Shown here: piece after piece, positions 49,820-58,355 of the stretch
Numbering within the stretch: the first letter of the stretch is position 1
Layout of the letters: every line of letters begins with the position of its first letter
DNA from: Pseudacidovorax sp. RU35E
GTDB taxonomy: Bacteria; Pseudomonadota; Gammaproteobacteria; Burkholderiales; Burkholderiaceae_C
Length of the DNA stretch: 64,000 nucleotides
Assembly (NCBI RefSeq): GCF_900156165.1
Contig: NZ_FTMY01000012.1
Span: forward strand, 1-64,000
Reading direction: 5' to 3'
Position numbers and translations under genes: made by a program
Notes under the pieces: model-generated
Told to the model about the DNA's origin: nothing
Database searches by the model: none
The model's input: only the letters and a program-made list of their open reading frames with translations

Positions 49820-50989
49820 TCAGGGGGCAAGCTTCCACTGGCCCTTGTCCAGCGTGACGATCACGCGGGCGCGCTCGTCCACGCCGTACAGGTCGCCGGG
49901 CTTGAAGTTGTAGACGCCATGCGTGCCCACCACCTCGCGGGTGCTGAAGATGGCGTCGCGCAGGGCCAGGCGGAATTCGGGCGTGCCCGGCTCGCCCTTG
50001 CCGGCGGCCAGCACGCGCTGGGCGGCATCGGCGAACACCAGCCAGCCGTCGAAGGAATAGGCCGAGAAGGCATCGCTGGTGGGCGCGTTGTTGACCTTCT
50101 GGTAGACGTCGCGGAAGGCCAGACCCATCTTGCGGGTCGGATGGTCGGCCGGCAGCTGCTCGGCCACGATGACCGGCCCGGTGGGCATCAGCGCGCCCTG
50201 CCCGGCCGCGCCGACCACGCGCACGAAGTCCGGATTGATCAGGCCGTGCTGGCCATAGACCTTGCCCTTGAAGCCGCGCTCGGCCAGGGCCAGGAAGGGC
50301 AAGGCGCCCGGCGTGCCGGCGCCGCCGGTCATCACCGCATCGGGCCGCATGGCCAGCAGCTTGAGCACCTGTCCGGTGACCGACTGGTCAGAGCGTGCAT
50401 AGCGCTCGTTGCCCAGCACCTGGATGCCGGCATCGCCCGCGGCCTTGTTGAGCGCGGTGAAGACCAGATCGCCCCAGGCGTCGGAGAAGCCGATGTAGCC
50501 GACGGTGCGCACGCCGTCCTTCTTCATGCGCTGCACCACGGCGTCGATCATCAGCTGCGTGGGCTGAGCCACCGTCATCACCCAGGCGTTGTCCGCCGGG
50601 TTCAGCAGGATGGGTGTGAGCCCGATCATCGGCACCTTGGCATCGCGGCCCACCTGCGCCATGGCGATGGCCGCGGGCACGCCCGAGGTGCCCATGAGCA
50701 CGTCGACCTTGTCCTCCTCCACCAGCTTGCGCGCATTGCGGCCGGCGGTGGTGGGGTCCGAGCCGTCATCGAGCACGATGAGCTGCACCTTGCGGCCGGC
50801 GATCTCGCCCTTGTAGGCCAGCGCGGCCTGCATGCCCTTGGCGTAGGGAACGCCCAGCGACGAGTTCGGGCCGGAGAGCGACACGCTCAGGCCCACCTTG
50901 AGGTCGGCCGCATGGGCGGCGACCGCGGCGGCGGCCAGAGCACCGGCGGCCAGCGCGCAGCGGCCGAGGGACATCAGCATCTTCTTCAT
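49820..50989 (-). CDS. Branched-chain-type ABC substrate-binding protein, paralogue 1
   Basis: A 389-residue periplasmic type I binding protein. Signal peptide MKKMLMSLGRCALAAGALAA, cleavage near AAHA. Ligand-domain features are VGLSVSLSGPNSSLGVPYAK, LIVLDDGSDPTTAGRNARKL and VGYIGFSDAWGDLVF. It ends in VTLDKGQWKLAP, almost the same as the ends of the two other copies at 52.8 and 54.1 kb. AGGAG lies 5 bases before the ATG. Directly upstream of livH in the operon; probably the main receptor of the importer. Confidence 0.94.
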   Translation of the reverse strand: MKKMLMSLGRCALAAGALAAAAVAAHAADLKVGLSVSLSGPNSSLGVPYAKGMQAALAYKGEIAGRKVQLIVLDDGSDPTTAGRNARKLVEEDKVDVLMGTSGVPAAIAMAQVGRDAKVPMIGLTPILLNPADNAWVMTVAQPTQLMIDAVVQRMKKDGVRTVGYIGFSDAWGDLVFTALNKAAGDAGIQVLGNERYARSDQSVTGQVLKLLAMRPDAVMTGGAGTPGALPFLALAERGFKGKVYGQHGLINPDFVRVVGAAGQGALMPTGPVIVAEQLPADHPTRKMGLAFRDVYQKVNNAPTSDAFSAYSFDGWLVFADAAQRVLAAGKGEPGTPEFRLALRDAIFSTREVVGTHGVYNFKPGDLYGVDERARVIVTLDKGQWKLAP

Positions 50990-51024
50990 GAAAACTCCTG
51001 CTTGGGAGAAAAAGGACGGAAGGA

Positions 51025-51504
51025 CTAGACAAACAACTGGATGGCCGGCAGCGGCTGCCCCGCATCGAGCAGGTTGACCCGCTTCTCGCGGATCAGCCAG
51101 CCCAGCGGCCCGCCGGGCACCAGCGTGTGGACGCAGTGGCCGGCCAGCTGCACCTGCTGTGGGCCACGCGACTCGATGTAGAGGAAGGCGGTGCGCAGGC
51201 GCACGGCCTCGACTTCGTGCTGCCAGGGCGGCAGGCGGCGCGGCGCCTGCAGCACATGCTGACAGCGGCTGGCCGGATGCTGCGAATGGGCGCGCGGGCT
51301 GTGCAGTCGCCTGACGCGCAGTTCGAGCAGCAGCCGGTCTTCGAGCGCCAGCGCGTTGTGGGTCTGGTCGTCGGCCTGCGCGGCGCCCTGCAGCGGGATC
51401 CAGTAGCGGCCATCGGGTGCGAAGAGGGCCAGCCAGTCGTCCCAGCGGCGGTCGTCGATCAGTTCGGCTTCATGGACCACGAAGTCCTCGGCGGCGAGTG
51501 TCAT
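51025..51504 (-). CDS. Ring-hydroxylating dioxygenase, small (beta) subunit
   Basis: A 159-residue SnoaL-fold beta subunit. Its core has FVVHEAELIDDRRWDDWLAL, FAPDGRYWIPLQG and ASRCQHVLQ, and it ends AGQPLPAIQLFV, a typical beta-subunit finish. It gives structure to the alpha3beta3 oxygenase and has no redox centre. The ATG overlaps the alpha subunit stop (ATGA). The companion copy is at 61.2-61.7 kb. Confidence 0.92.
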   Translation of the reverse strand: MTLAAEDFVVHEAELIDDRRWDDWLALFAPDGRYWIPLQGAAQADDQTHNALALEDRLLLELRVRRLHSPRAHSQHPASRCQHVLQAPRRLPPWQHEVEAVRLRTAFLYIESRGPQQVQLAGHCVHTLVPGGPLGWLIREKRVNLLDAGQPLPAIQLFV

Positions 51505-52814
51505 GCGGCCTCCCCCATCCACCGGGCCCAGGCACGGAACTGGTTGCGCATCAGGCGCTCGTCCGTCCCGCTGGTCTCTTCGACCGCGTCGCTGCGCTCG
51601 CCCTCGGCGAAGCCGCGGTGCAGGCTGACCCATTCGTTGCCCTCGCCACGCAGGCCCTGCTGCATGCTCTCGAACAGGTGCACGTCGTCGTGCGCCACCA
51701 CCGACATGGGCGAGAAGACCAGCCGGTTGTAGTTCATCGAACGTTGCAGCAGCAGCTCGGGCGCGCCCTCTGCGCGGAAGCTCCAGGCCTCGACCAGCGT
51801 GCGGTCCGCCGCCAACGGGCGGATCACGCGGATGGCCTGCGGCGAGCCCTTGACCGACAGGCTGGGAAAGAGCACCGCGTTCTGCGGCGAGCGCTGCAGC
51901 ACGTCGTTGGCGCGCTCCTCGCCCAGGGCGCCGCGCAGCGCGTCCTCGTAGTCCTGCAGCTGCGCGTAGTTGGAATGGATGCTGAAGCGCGTGCCGAGCA
52001 CGCTGTGACCGTTGGGGTACACCCGCCCGCCCATGCGGTCGAAGAAGTCGTAGCCCGAGCCGAATGGCAGGATCTGCTCCATGGCCATCGGCTTGGGCGC
52101 GTCGGCGGGCTGGTCCTTCCACAGCGCGCTGGCCGCCTGCGTGGCCGACTCGTGGGTGGACATGGGATGCACCGTGTCGTTGATGTTCTCCAGGTACATC
52201 TTCCAGTTGCAGTGGATGACGTTGCGCAGCACGCCGCCCGCCACCGTCAGCCGGCGCTCGGGCGAGCGGTCGACCATGTTGTCGATCACCTGCAGGATGC
52301 CGCCGAAGTACTCGTCGAAGCCCGGGCCATCCTTCGCCAGCCGCACGAATACGAAGTCGCGGTACACCGCCACACCGGCCACCGGCTGCAGGCCCTGCCC
52401 CGACTCGCACTGCGCCAGGCCCGTGCCCTCGTAGCCCGCCTTGAGCGGCAGCGCCAGCGGCGCGCCGTCCAGCTTGTAGGTCCACGCGTGGTAGGGGCAG
52501 CGGAAGAAGCGGCCCGTGTTGCCGTGCGCTTCGGTGACCAGCTGGGCGCCCTTGTGGGCGCAGCGGTTGTAGAAGACGCCGACGCTGGCATGGGCCTGCC
52601 GGACCATCAGCAGGGGGCGGCCCGCGATCTCGCGCGTGCAGTAGTCGCCCGCCGCGGGCACTTCGCTCGCATGGCCGGCGAACTGCCAGGTGCGGGCGAA
52701 GAAGCGCTCCTGCTCCAGCTCGAAGAGTTCCTGGCTCAGGTACAGGTCGCGGTGCACGCGCCGGTCCTGCACCAGGGCCTGGATCGCGGCGGGGTCATGG
52801 CGGTAGGCGGTCAT
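51501..52814 (-). CDS. Rieske ring-hydroxylating dioxygenase, large (alpha) subunit, copy 1
   Basis: A 437-residue catalytic subunit. The Rieske [2Fe-2S] ligands are C85, H87, C106 and H109 (NRCAHKGAQL and RCPYHAW). The mononuclear iron site has His216 and His221 in ENINDTVHPMSTHES, with the bridging Asp213. The ATG 52814 matches the start of copy 2 (MTxYRxxPxAI) and was preferred to a possible start 42 bp upstream. Electrons presumably come from the reductase at the window's right end, since no reductase lies beside it. Substrate unknown, probably an aromatic acid. Confidence 0.94.
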   Translation of the reverse strand: MTAYRHDPAAIQALVQDRRVHRDLYLSQELFELEQERFFARTWQFAGHASEVPAAGDYCTREIAGRPLLMVRQAHASVGVFYNRCAHKGAQLVTEAHGNTGRFFRCPYHAWTYKLDGAPLALPLKAGYEGTGLAQCESGQGLQPVAGVAVYRDFVFVRLAKDGPGFDEYFGGILQVIDNMVDRSPERRLTVAGGVLRNVIHCNWKMYLENINDTVHPMSTHESATQAASALWKDQPADAPKPMAMEQILPFGSGYDFFDRMGGRVYPNGHSVLGTRFSIHSNYAQLQDYEDALRGALGEERANDVLQRSPQNAVLFPSLSVKGSPQAIRVIRPLAADRTLVEAWSFRAEGAPELLLQRSMNYNRLVFSPMSVVAHDDVHLFESMQQGLRGEGNEWVSLHRGFAEGERSDAVEETSGTDERLMRNQFRAWARWMGEAA

Positions 52815-52837
52815 GGCCGGGCGTCCTGGGGCAAGGC

Positions 52838-53983
52838 TCAGGGGACCAGCTTCCACTGGCCCTTTTCCATGCGCACGATCACCACCGCGCGCTTGTCGGA
52901 GCCGTAGCGGCTGTCGGCCGTGAAGTTGTAGATGCCATGCGTGCCGACCAGCTCGCGGGTGGCGACGATGGCGTCCTTGAGCGACTGGCGATAGGCCGGC
53001 GTTCCGGGCTCGCCCTTGGCGCGCGCGGCGGCATTGGCCAGCAGCAGGTAGGCGTCATAGGTGTACGACGAGAAGGCGTCCGCCGGCGGCGCGCCATTGG
53101 CCTTCTGGTAGGCCGCGCGGAAGTCCATCGACACCTTGCGGATCGGGTTGTCGGCCGGCAGCTGCTCGGCCACCAGCACCGGGCCGCTGGGCACTTCCAG
53201 GCCCTCGATGGACTTGCCGCCCACGCGCACGAAGTCGGCGTTGATCAGGCCGTGCGTGCCGTAGATGCGGCCCTTGTAGTTGCGCTCGGCCAGCGCCAGG
53301 TAGGGCAGCGCGCCGGGCGTGCCCGAGTTGCCGGCGAACACCGCGTCGGGCCGCTGGGCCACGATCTTGAGCACCTGGCCCGCCACCGAGCTGTCGGTGC
53401 GCGCATAGCGCTCGTTGGCCACCACCTTGATGCCGGCCTCGCCTGCGCTCTTGACCAGCGAGTCGTAGGCCAGGTCGCCCAGCGCGTCGGAGAAGCCGAT
53501 GAAGGCCACCGTCTTCACGCCCGCGGCCTTCATCTTGTCGACCACGGCGGCGACCATCAGCTCGAAGGGCTGCGACACCGACACCGTCCAGCCGTTCTCG
53601 GCCCCCGGCAGCGACACCGGCGTGGGCGAGATCAGCGGCACGTTCAGCTCGCGCGCCACGGCGGCGATGGCCATGGCGCCGGGCACGCCCGAGGTGCCGA
53701 TGAGCACGTCGACCTTGTCCTCGGTGGCCAGCTTGCGGGCATTGCGGCCGGCCGTGGTGGGGTCGGAGGCGTCGTCCAGCACGATCAGTTCGACCTTGCG
53801 GCCGGCGATGGTGGGCATCTGCGCATGGGCAGCGCGGATGCCCTTCTCATAGGGAATGCCCAGCGCCGACACCGGGCCGGATAGCGAGCTGATGACGCCC
53901 ACCTTGAGGTCGGCCGCAAGGGCGCCGACGGTGAAGGCCGAGGCGCCCAGCAGGGCGAGAGGACGAAGCAGACGAGAGGCCAT
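52838..53983 (-). CDS. Branched-chain-type ABC substrate-binding protein, paralogue 2
   Basis: A 381-residue periplasmic binding protein with signal peptide MASRLLRPLALLGASAFTV. Shared family parts are VGVISSLSGPVSALGIPYEK, LIVLDDASDPTTAGRNARKL and NERYARTDSSVAGQVLKIV, closely like paralogues 1 and 3. The ATG was chosen because GGAG precedes it; a TTG 30 bp upstream is the alternative. It lies 23 bp upstream of the oxygenase alpha gene and 129 bp after paralogue 3. Confidence 0.93.
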   Translation of the reverse strand: MASRLLRPLALLGASAFTVGALAADLKVGVISSLSGPVSALGIPYEKGIRAAHAQMPTIAGRKVELIVLDDASDPTTAGRNARKLATEDKVDVLIGTSGVPGAMAIAAVARELNVPLISPTPVSLPGAENGWTVSVSQPFELMVAAVVDKMKAAGVKTVAFIGFSDALGDLAYDSLVKSAGEAGIKVVANERYARTDSSVAGQVLKIVAQRPDAVFAGNSGTPGALPYLALAERNYKGRIYGTHGLINADFVRVGGKSIEGLEVPSGPVLVAEQLPADNPIRKVSMDFRAAYQKANGAPPADAFSSYTYDAYLLLANAAARAKGEPGTPAYRQSLKDAIVATRELVGTHGIYNFTADSRYGSDKRAVVIVRMEKGQWKLVP

Positions 53984-54112
53984 CGCGATAGGCTCCAGCA
54001 GGAACAAGGACAACAGGAAAGGAAGGTGTCAGGCGGCAGGACCCAGCCGCCCGCACCGTGGACACGGCGGCATCCCGCCGCGGCAGCGGCGTGGAAAAAA
54101 AGCGTCAGGCCC

Positions 54113-55288
54113 TCAGGGCACCAGCTTCCACTGGCCCTTTTCGAGCCGCACGATGACCCGCGAGCGCTCGTCCGAGCCATAGCGGTCGGTGGGCTTGAAG
54201 TTGTAGATGCTGTGCGTGCCGACCAGCTCGCGGGTAGAGGTGATGGCGTCGCGCAGCGCCACGCGGAACTGCGGGGTGCCCGCTTCGGCCTGCGCCGAGG
54301 CGCGCTTGGCGGCGTCCAGGAAGATCAGCCAGGCGTCGAAGGTGTAGGCCGAGAAGGCATCGGTGGGCACCGCCCCGTTGGCCTTCTGGTAGGCACCGCG
54401 GAAGTCCATCGACACCTTGCGGATCGGGTTGTCGGCCGGCAGCTGCTCGGCCACGATCACCGGGCCGGTGGGGGCCAGCAGGCCTTCGACCGCGGCGCCA
54501 CCCACGCGCACGAAGTCGGGGTTGATCAGCGCATGGGTGCCATAGATCTGGCCCTTGTAGCCGCGCTCGGCCAGCGCCAGGTAGGGCAGCGCGCCGGGCG
54601 TGCCGGAGGTGCCGGTGAGCACGGCGTCGGGCCGCAGCGCCACGATCTTGAGCACCTGGCCCGTCACCGACGAATCGGCGCGCGCATAGCGTTCGTTGGA
54701 AACGACCTTGATGCCGGCCGGCTCGGCGCTCTTCTGCAGCGCGTCGTACACCAGGTCGCCCCAGGCGTCGGAGAAGCCGATGTAGCCCACCGTCTTGACG
54801 CCGGACTTCTTCATGCGATCCACCACGGCGCTGATCATGAGCGGCGCGGGCTGGGGCAGCGTGACCATCCAGGCGCCCTCCTCGCCCGCCAGGTTGGCGT
54901 TGGCGATGGAGATGAGCGGCGTCTTCGTCTCGCGCGCCACGGCGGCGATGGCCAGCGCGCCCGGCGAGCCGGCCGTGCCGATGATGACGTCGACCTTGTC
55001 CTCGTCGATCAGCTTGCGGGCGTTGCGGGCCGCGGTGCTCGGGTCCGAGGCATCGTCGAGCTGGATGACCTGCACCTTCTTGCCGTCGATGTCGGCCTTG
55101 AAGGCCTGCGCCGCGGCCATGCCCTTCTGGTAGGGGATGCCCAGCGACGAGACGGGGCCCGACAGCGAGGTGATGAAGCCGACCTTGTAGTCGGCCGCCA
55201 GTGCGGCGGGGGCCGTGGCCCCCAGCAGCGTGGCGCAGGCCAGGGCAGCCAGGCTGCGCAGGGGACGTAGTGACTTCATCAACTTCAT
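54113..55288 (-). CDS. Branched-chain-type ABC substrate-binding protein, paralogue 3 (first gene after promoter)
   Basis: A 391-residue periplasmic binding protein. Signal peptide MKLMKSLRPLRSLAALACAT, cleavage near AALA. Features VGFITSLSGPVSSLGIPYQK, QLDDASDPSTAARNARKL and NERYARADSSVTGQVLKIV. GGAG six bases before ATG 55288 supports this start over ATG 55300. It is the first gene of the operon, about 105-125 bp from a promoter/operator at 55.4 kb. Confidence 0.93.
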   Translation of the reverse strand: MKLMKSLRPLRSLAALACATLLGATAPAALAADYKVGFITSLSGPVSSLGIPYQKGMAAAQAFKADIDGKKVQVIQLDDASDPSTAARNARKLIDEDKVDVIIGTAGSPGALAIAAVARETKTPLISIANANLAGEEGAWMVTLPQPAPLMISAVVDRMKKSGVKTVGYIGFSDAWGDLVYDALQKSAEPAGIKVVSNERYARADSSVTGQVLKIVALRPDAVLTGTSGTPGALPYLALAERGYKGQIYGTHALINPDFVRVGGAAVEGLLAPTGPVIVAEQLPADNPIRKVSMDFRGAYQKANGAVPTDAFSAYTFDAWLIFLDAAKRASAQAEAGTPQFRVALRDAITSTRELVGTHSIYNFKPTDRYGSDERSRVIVRLEKGQWKLVP

Positions 55289-55392
55289 CGCGAACTCCAT
55301 CTTTTCGGTGGCAACACGGTGGAACAACGCCGATGTCGACGGGCCGCCTCTTCCACACTCCTGCGGCTGTCGCATTGGCACATGACTTATCA

Positions 55393-55439
55393 ATTATTTA
55401 GTCTTAAACAATCCTAGCGAGCACATCCAGGCGTTGCAA
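55393..55439 (-). promoter_or_regulatory. Promoter with overlapping MarR-like palindrome upstream of binding-protein/oxygenase operon
   Basis: Reading the minus strand, TTGCAA (55439-55434), a 17-bp spacer and TAGGAT (55416-55411) form a sigma-70-type promoter. Overlapping its -10 and start region is a near-perfect palindrome, ATTATTTA-GTCT-TAAACAAT (55393-55412), with 8-bp arms and one mismatched pair. Size, AT content and position suit a MarR dimer blocking RNA polymerase. The MarR gene at 43.1-43.7 kb is the candidate regulator. Confidence 0.6.
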
Positions 55440-55467
55440 GGGGACTGTCCTCATGGTGGAAAGTCGT

Positions 55468-55485
55468 GGCGCAGCATGGTGCGCC
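55468..55485. terminator. Short stem-loop GGCGCA-N6-TGCGCC after the SDR gene
   Basis: A perfect 6-bp stem with a 6-nt loop just beyond the stop of the SDR gene at 55496 (minus direction). No T-run follows, so it is at best a weak terminator separating the upstream gene set from the promoter at 55.4 kb. Confidence 0.35.
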
Positions 55486-55495
55486 GATGCACGGC

Positions 55496-56233
55496 CTAGA
55501 GCGCCAAGCTCCCCACGCTGGTGCCTCCGCACACGTAGAGCACCTGTCCGGTCACGAAGCTGTTGGCCGGCTCTACGAAGAAACGCACGGCCCGTGCCAC
55601 ATCGGCCGCCTCGCCCAGCCGCCTGACGGGCACGCTGGCCGCCAGCGCCCGTTCCTTCTCGCTGCCGGCGTCGACCACGTCGTAGAACATGTCGGTGCGG
55701 ATGGGCCCGGGCGCAACCACGTTGACGGTGATGCCCTCGCCGCCCAGCTCCAGCGCCCAGGTCCGGGCCATGCCCAGCATGCCGGCCTTGGTGGCCGAAT
55801 AGCTGGTGCGGGTGGCCAGTCCCAGCGCCGCGCGGGACGACAGCAGCACCACGCGGCCGAAGCCCGCCGCACGCATGGCCGGCAGGGCGGCCTGCACCAG
55901 CTGCACGGCGCAGCCCAGGTGCAGGTCCACCAGCGCATCCAGGTCGGTCAGCTGCACCTGCGGCAAGAGGGCGGCGCGGATCACGCCCGCGTTGTGCACG
56001 ACGGTCGTCACCTGCCAGCGAGAGGCGACCTCGGCTGCGGCCTGCGCCGTGGCGGCGCGGTCGCTCAGGTCCACCTCGATGCTGTGCAGCCGCGCATGGG
56101 CGATGTCGGCCGGGCGGCGGGCCAGGCTCACCACCTCCCAGCCGCCCTCCAGCAGGTCCTGGCAGATGGCCTGTCCGATGCCGGCGCTGCCGCCGGTGAC
56201 GACGGCGACGCCGCGGTCTGGCGTCGCGCTCAT
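55496..56233 (-). CDS. SDR-family oxidoreductase
   Basis: A 245-residue classical SDR: VAVVTGGSAGIGQAIC for cofactor, VVHNAGVIRAA (NAG), Ser in LLSSRAALG and YSATKAG with Tyr and Lys. GPIRTDMFYDV is the usual substrate loop. It should dehydrogenate a hydroxy intermediate. The start overlaps the cyclase gene stop (ATGA), and it is the last gene of the right-hand catabolic set. Confidence 0.92.
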   Translation of the reverse strand: MSATPDRGVAVVTGGSAGIGQAICQDLLEGGWEVVSLARRPADIAHARLHSIEVDLSDRAATAQAAAEVASRWQVTTVVHNAGVIRAALLPQVQLTDLDALVDLHLGCAVQLVQAALPAMRAAGFGRVVLLSSRAALGLATRTSYSATKAGMLGMARTWALELGGEGITVNVVAPGPIRTDMFYDVVDAGSEKERALAASVPVRRLGEAADVARAVRFFVEPANSFVTGQVLYVCGGTSVGSLAL

Positions 56234-57051
56234 GCCGAGCCCACCAGCGCCAGCACCCGCAGCGGGCTGCCGCTGCCCTTTTCGATCTTGAGCGGTGGGC
56301 AGATCAGCACTGCGCCAGCCGGCGGCAGCAGGTCCAGGTTGCACAGGCATTGCAGGCCGTAGCGTCCTGCCCCGTGCATGTAGTAGTGGCAGGGGTACGG
56401 CGGGCGCAGGTGGTAGCCCTGGCCGGCGTCGGTGCCGATGGCCTCCGAGCCGAAGCCCAGCACGTCCCGCTCTTCCACCAGGAAGCGCACGGCGGCCGTG
56501 CTCGGCCCGGGTGTGTGCTGGCCGGTCTCGTCGAAGTTCTGGTACTCGGCCGGGTCGGTGCGCTTGGACCAGTCAGTGCGCATCAGCACCCACGCGCCCT
56601 TGGGGATGCGGCCGTGGGCGGCCTCCCACTCGGCGATGTCCTCCAGCGTGAGCAGGTAGTCCGGGTCGTCCTTGACCTGTGGCGAGCAGTCGATGACACA
56701 GGCGGGTGCCACGAAGTTCTGCACGGGGATGGTGTCCACCGCGTTGTTCGGCAGGTCGCGGCCGGAGATCCAGTGGATGGGCGCGTCGAAATGCGTGCCG
56801 GTGTGCTCGCCGCAGGAGAAGTTGTTCCAGTACCAGCCCGGGCCGCGCTCGTCGTAGCGCGACACCTCCTCGATGCGGAAGGGCCAGCACTGGCCCATCT
56901 CGGGCGGCAGCGCGATCTGCGGGAACTCGGGCGTCAGCGTCTGCGTGAGGTCGATGACGCGGATGCGGCCGGTGGCCAGCGCGCCGACCAGGCCGGCCAG
57001 GGCGTCGAGGCCGGTAGGTGCGGCGACGGGGGTCGTGGTTGCGTTGCTCAT
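56230..57051 (-). CDS. Cyclase-family metal-dependent hydrolase
   Basis: A 273-residue member of the cyclase/kynurenine-formamidase-like family. The metal motif GEHTGTHFDAPIHW gives His83, His87, Asp89 and His93 as ligands, and RVIDLTQTLTPEFPQ is the family start. Members hydrolyse amides, lactones or cyclic imides such as formylkynurenine or isatin. In this operon it could open a ring or lactone after oxygenation. Overlaps the SDR by ATGA and follows the DUF35-SDR fusion by 19 bp. Confidence 0.9.
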   Translation of the reverse strand: MSNATTTPVAAPTGLDALAGLVGALATGRIRVIDLTQTLTPEFPQIALPPEMGQCWPFRIEEVSRYDERGPGWYWNNFSCGEHTGTHFDAPIHWISGRDLPNNAVDTIPVQNFVAPACVIDCSPQVKDDPDYLLTLEDIAEWEAAHGRIPKGAWVLMRTDWSKRTDPAEYQNFDETGQHTPGPSTAAVRFLVEERDVLGFGSEAIGTDAGQGYHLRPPYPCHYYMHGAGRYGLQCLCNLDLLPPAGAVLICPPLKIEKGSGSPLRVLALVGSA

Positions 57052-57070
57052 GGGTGTCTCCTTGCCGGGT

Positions 57071-58324
57071 TCAGCCGCCATTGGTCGCCAGCTCGCGTTC
57101 CAGCACCTTCGGGTTGTCGCGCCAGCGCTGCAGCCATTCCTGCGCCACGTCGCCGGGGTAGACGTCCTCCACGCCGTCGCGCAGCGCCTTGACGATGGCA
57201 TTGGCCAGCGCGTCGGGGCCCAGCTTGGGCGGTGGCATGTGCTGGTTCCACTCGTCGTCGATGGGGCCGGGGAATACGTTGATGACGCGGATGCCGGCCG
57301 GCCGCATCTCGGCACGCAGGCACTGCGCCAGCGAATAGGCAGCCGCCTTGCTGGCGCTGAAGGTGCCGTGCGGCGGGAAGTTGGACAGCGCATAGATCGA
57401 CAGCAGGTTGACCCAGGCCGTGGCCCCGATCGTGCCGTCGGCCGAGCGGCCCTTGAGCGCCGGACCGAACTCCTGCGCCAGCCGCAGCAGGCCGAAGTAG
57501 TTGATGTCCATCTCCAGCCGGGCCACGTCGGTGCCGCGGCGCGCGCCGATGCCGAAGGTGCGGTGCACCTCGGCGTTGTTGATGACGATGTCGACCTTGC
57601 CGCCGATCTCGCCGGCCAGCTCGGTGACGGCGCGGCCGTTGGTCAGGTCCAGCGGGACCAGCGTCACCTGCGGCAGCGCGCTGATGTCCTCCAGGCCGCC
57701 CAGCTGCTTCCAGGGCTCGGCATGGCCGACCCAGACGATGTCCGCGCCGGCCTTGACCAGGGCGCGCACCAGGGCCTGGCCGGCGGGCGTCTTGCCGTCG
57801 GTCACCAGCACCTTGCGGAACTTGGGGTCGCTGGTCATTTCACGCAGCATCGGGTCGTCGGCCATGTGTGCAGTTCCTTCAAAGGGGAATCCGATCAATA
57901 CCGCTTGTCCGGCGCGGTCGAGCCGGGCACCGACGCGCACGCGCTGCGGTGCCTCGCCCACCTCGCCATGCAGGTGGACCATGAGGGAGGGGCCGCTGTC
58001 CAGCCGCACCATGCCCAGCCGCCAGGGCAGGCGCTCGCGGAAGAACAGGTCGTTGCTGTGGTGCAGCGTGGTGGCGCTGAGCAGCTCGCCCTCGCCGCTC
58101 TGGGGCCGCCAGCGCAGGTCGATCGACAGGCAGTGCTTGCATGCACCGCGCGGCGGGTACTGCACCGTGCCGCATTCCTCGCACACCTGCAACTCGAAGC
58201 GGCCCTCGGCGGCGGCGGCGGTGATGCCCAGCGCCTCGCGCCCCCGCGCCCAGGGCGGCAGGTTCATCTGGCGGGTGCGCAGGACGGGGTTCTTGCGCTT
58301 GGGGCGCATGAGAGGCATGGTCAT
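57071..58324 (-). CDS. Fusion of DUF35-type zinc ribbon/OB-fold with SDR-like domain
   Basis: A 417-residue protein in one unbroken frame. Residues 40-70 form a zinc ribbon (C48, C51, C62, C65: CEECG and CKHC), and an OB-fold runs to about residue 150 (LLSATTLHHSNDLFFRERLP), as in DUF35/ChsH2-like partners of thiolase-fold proteins. Residues 165-417 are SDR-like, but the cofactor loop is TDGKTPAGQ rather than TGxxxGxG, and the YxxxK motif is FSASK (Phe322, Lys326), so the catalytic Tyr is missing. It may be a scaffold or an atypical enzyme. It lies 31 bp after the thiolase-like gene. Confidence 0.85.
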   Translation of the reverse strand: MTMPLMRPKRKNPVLRTRQMNLPPWARGREALGITAAAAEGRFELQVCEECGTVQYPPRGACKHCLSIDLRWRPQSGEGELLSATTLHHSNDLFFRERLPWRLGMVRLDSGPSLMVHLHGEVGEAPQRVRVGARLDRAGQAVLIGFPFEGTAHMADDPMLREMTSDPKFRKVLVTDGKTPAGQALVRALVKAGADIVWVGHAEPWKQLGGLEDISALPQVTLVPLDLTNGRAVTELAGEIGGKVDIVINNAEVHRTFGIGARRGTDVARLEMDINYFGLLRLAQEFGPALKGRSADGTIGATAWVNLLSIYALSNFPPHGTFSASKAAAYSLAQCLRAEMRPAGIRVINVFPGPIDDEWNQHMPPPKLGPDALANAIVKALRDGVEDVYPGDVAQEWLQRWRDNPKVLERELATNGG

Positions 58325-58355
58325 CGTGCGTCCCCCTTCGCAGCAGACAAGTGGT

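Noticed and set aside
54091-54121. T7 run (minus strand) with a small GCCC-TGA-GGGC hairpin after binding-protein gene 3, as an attenuator
   Set aside because: The stem is only 4 bp and is 7 nt away from the T run; suggestive, but not enough to call.
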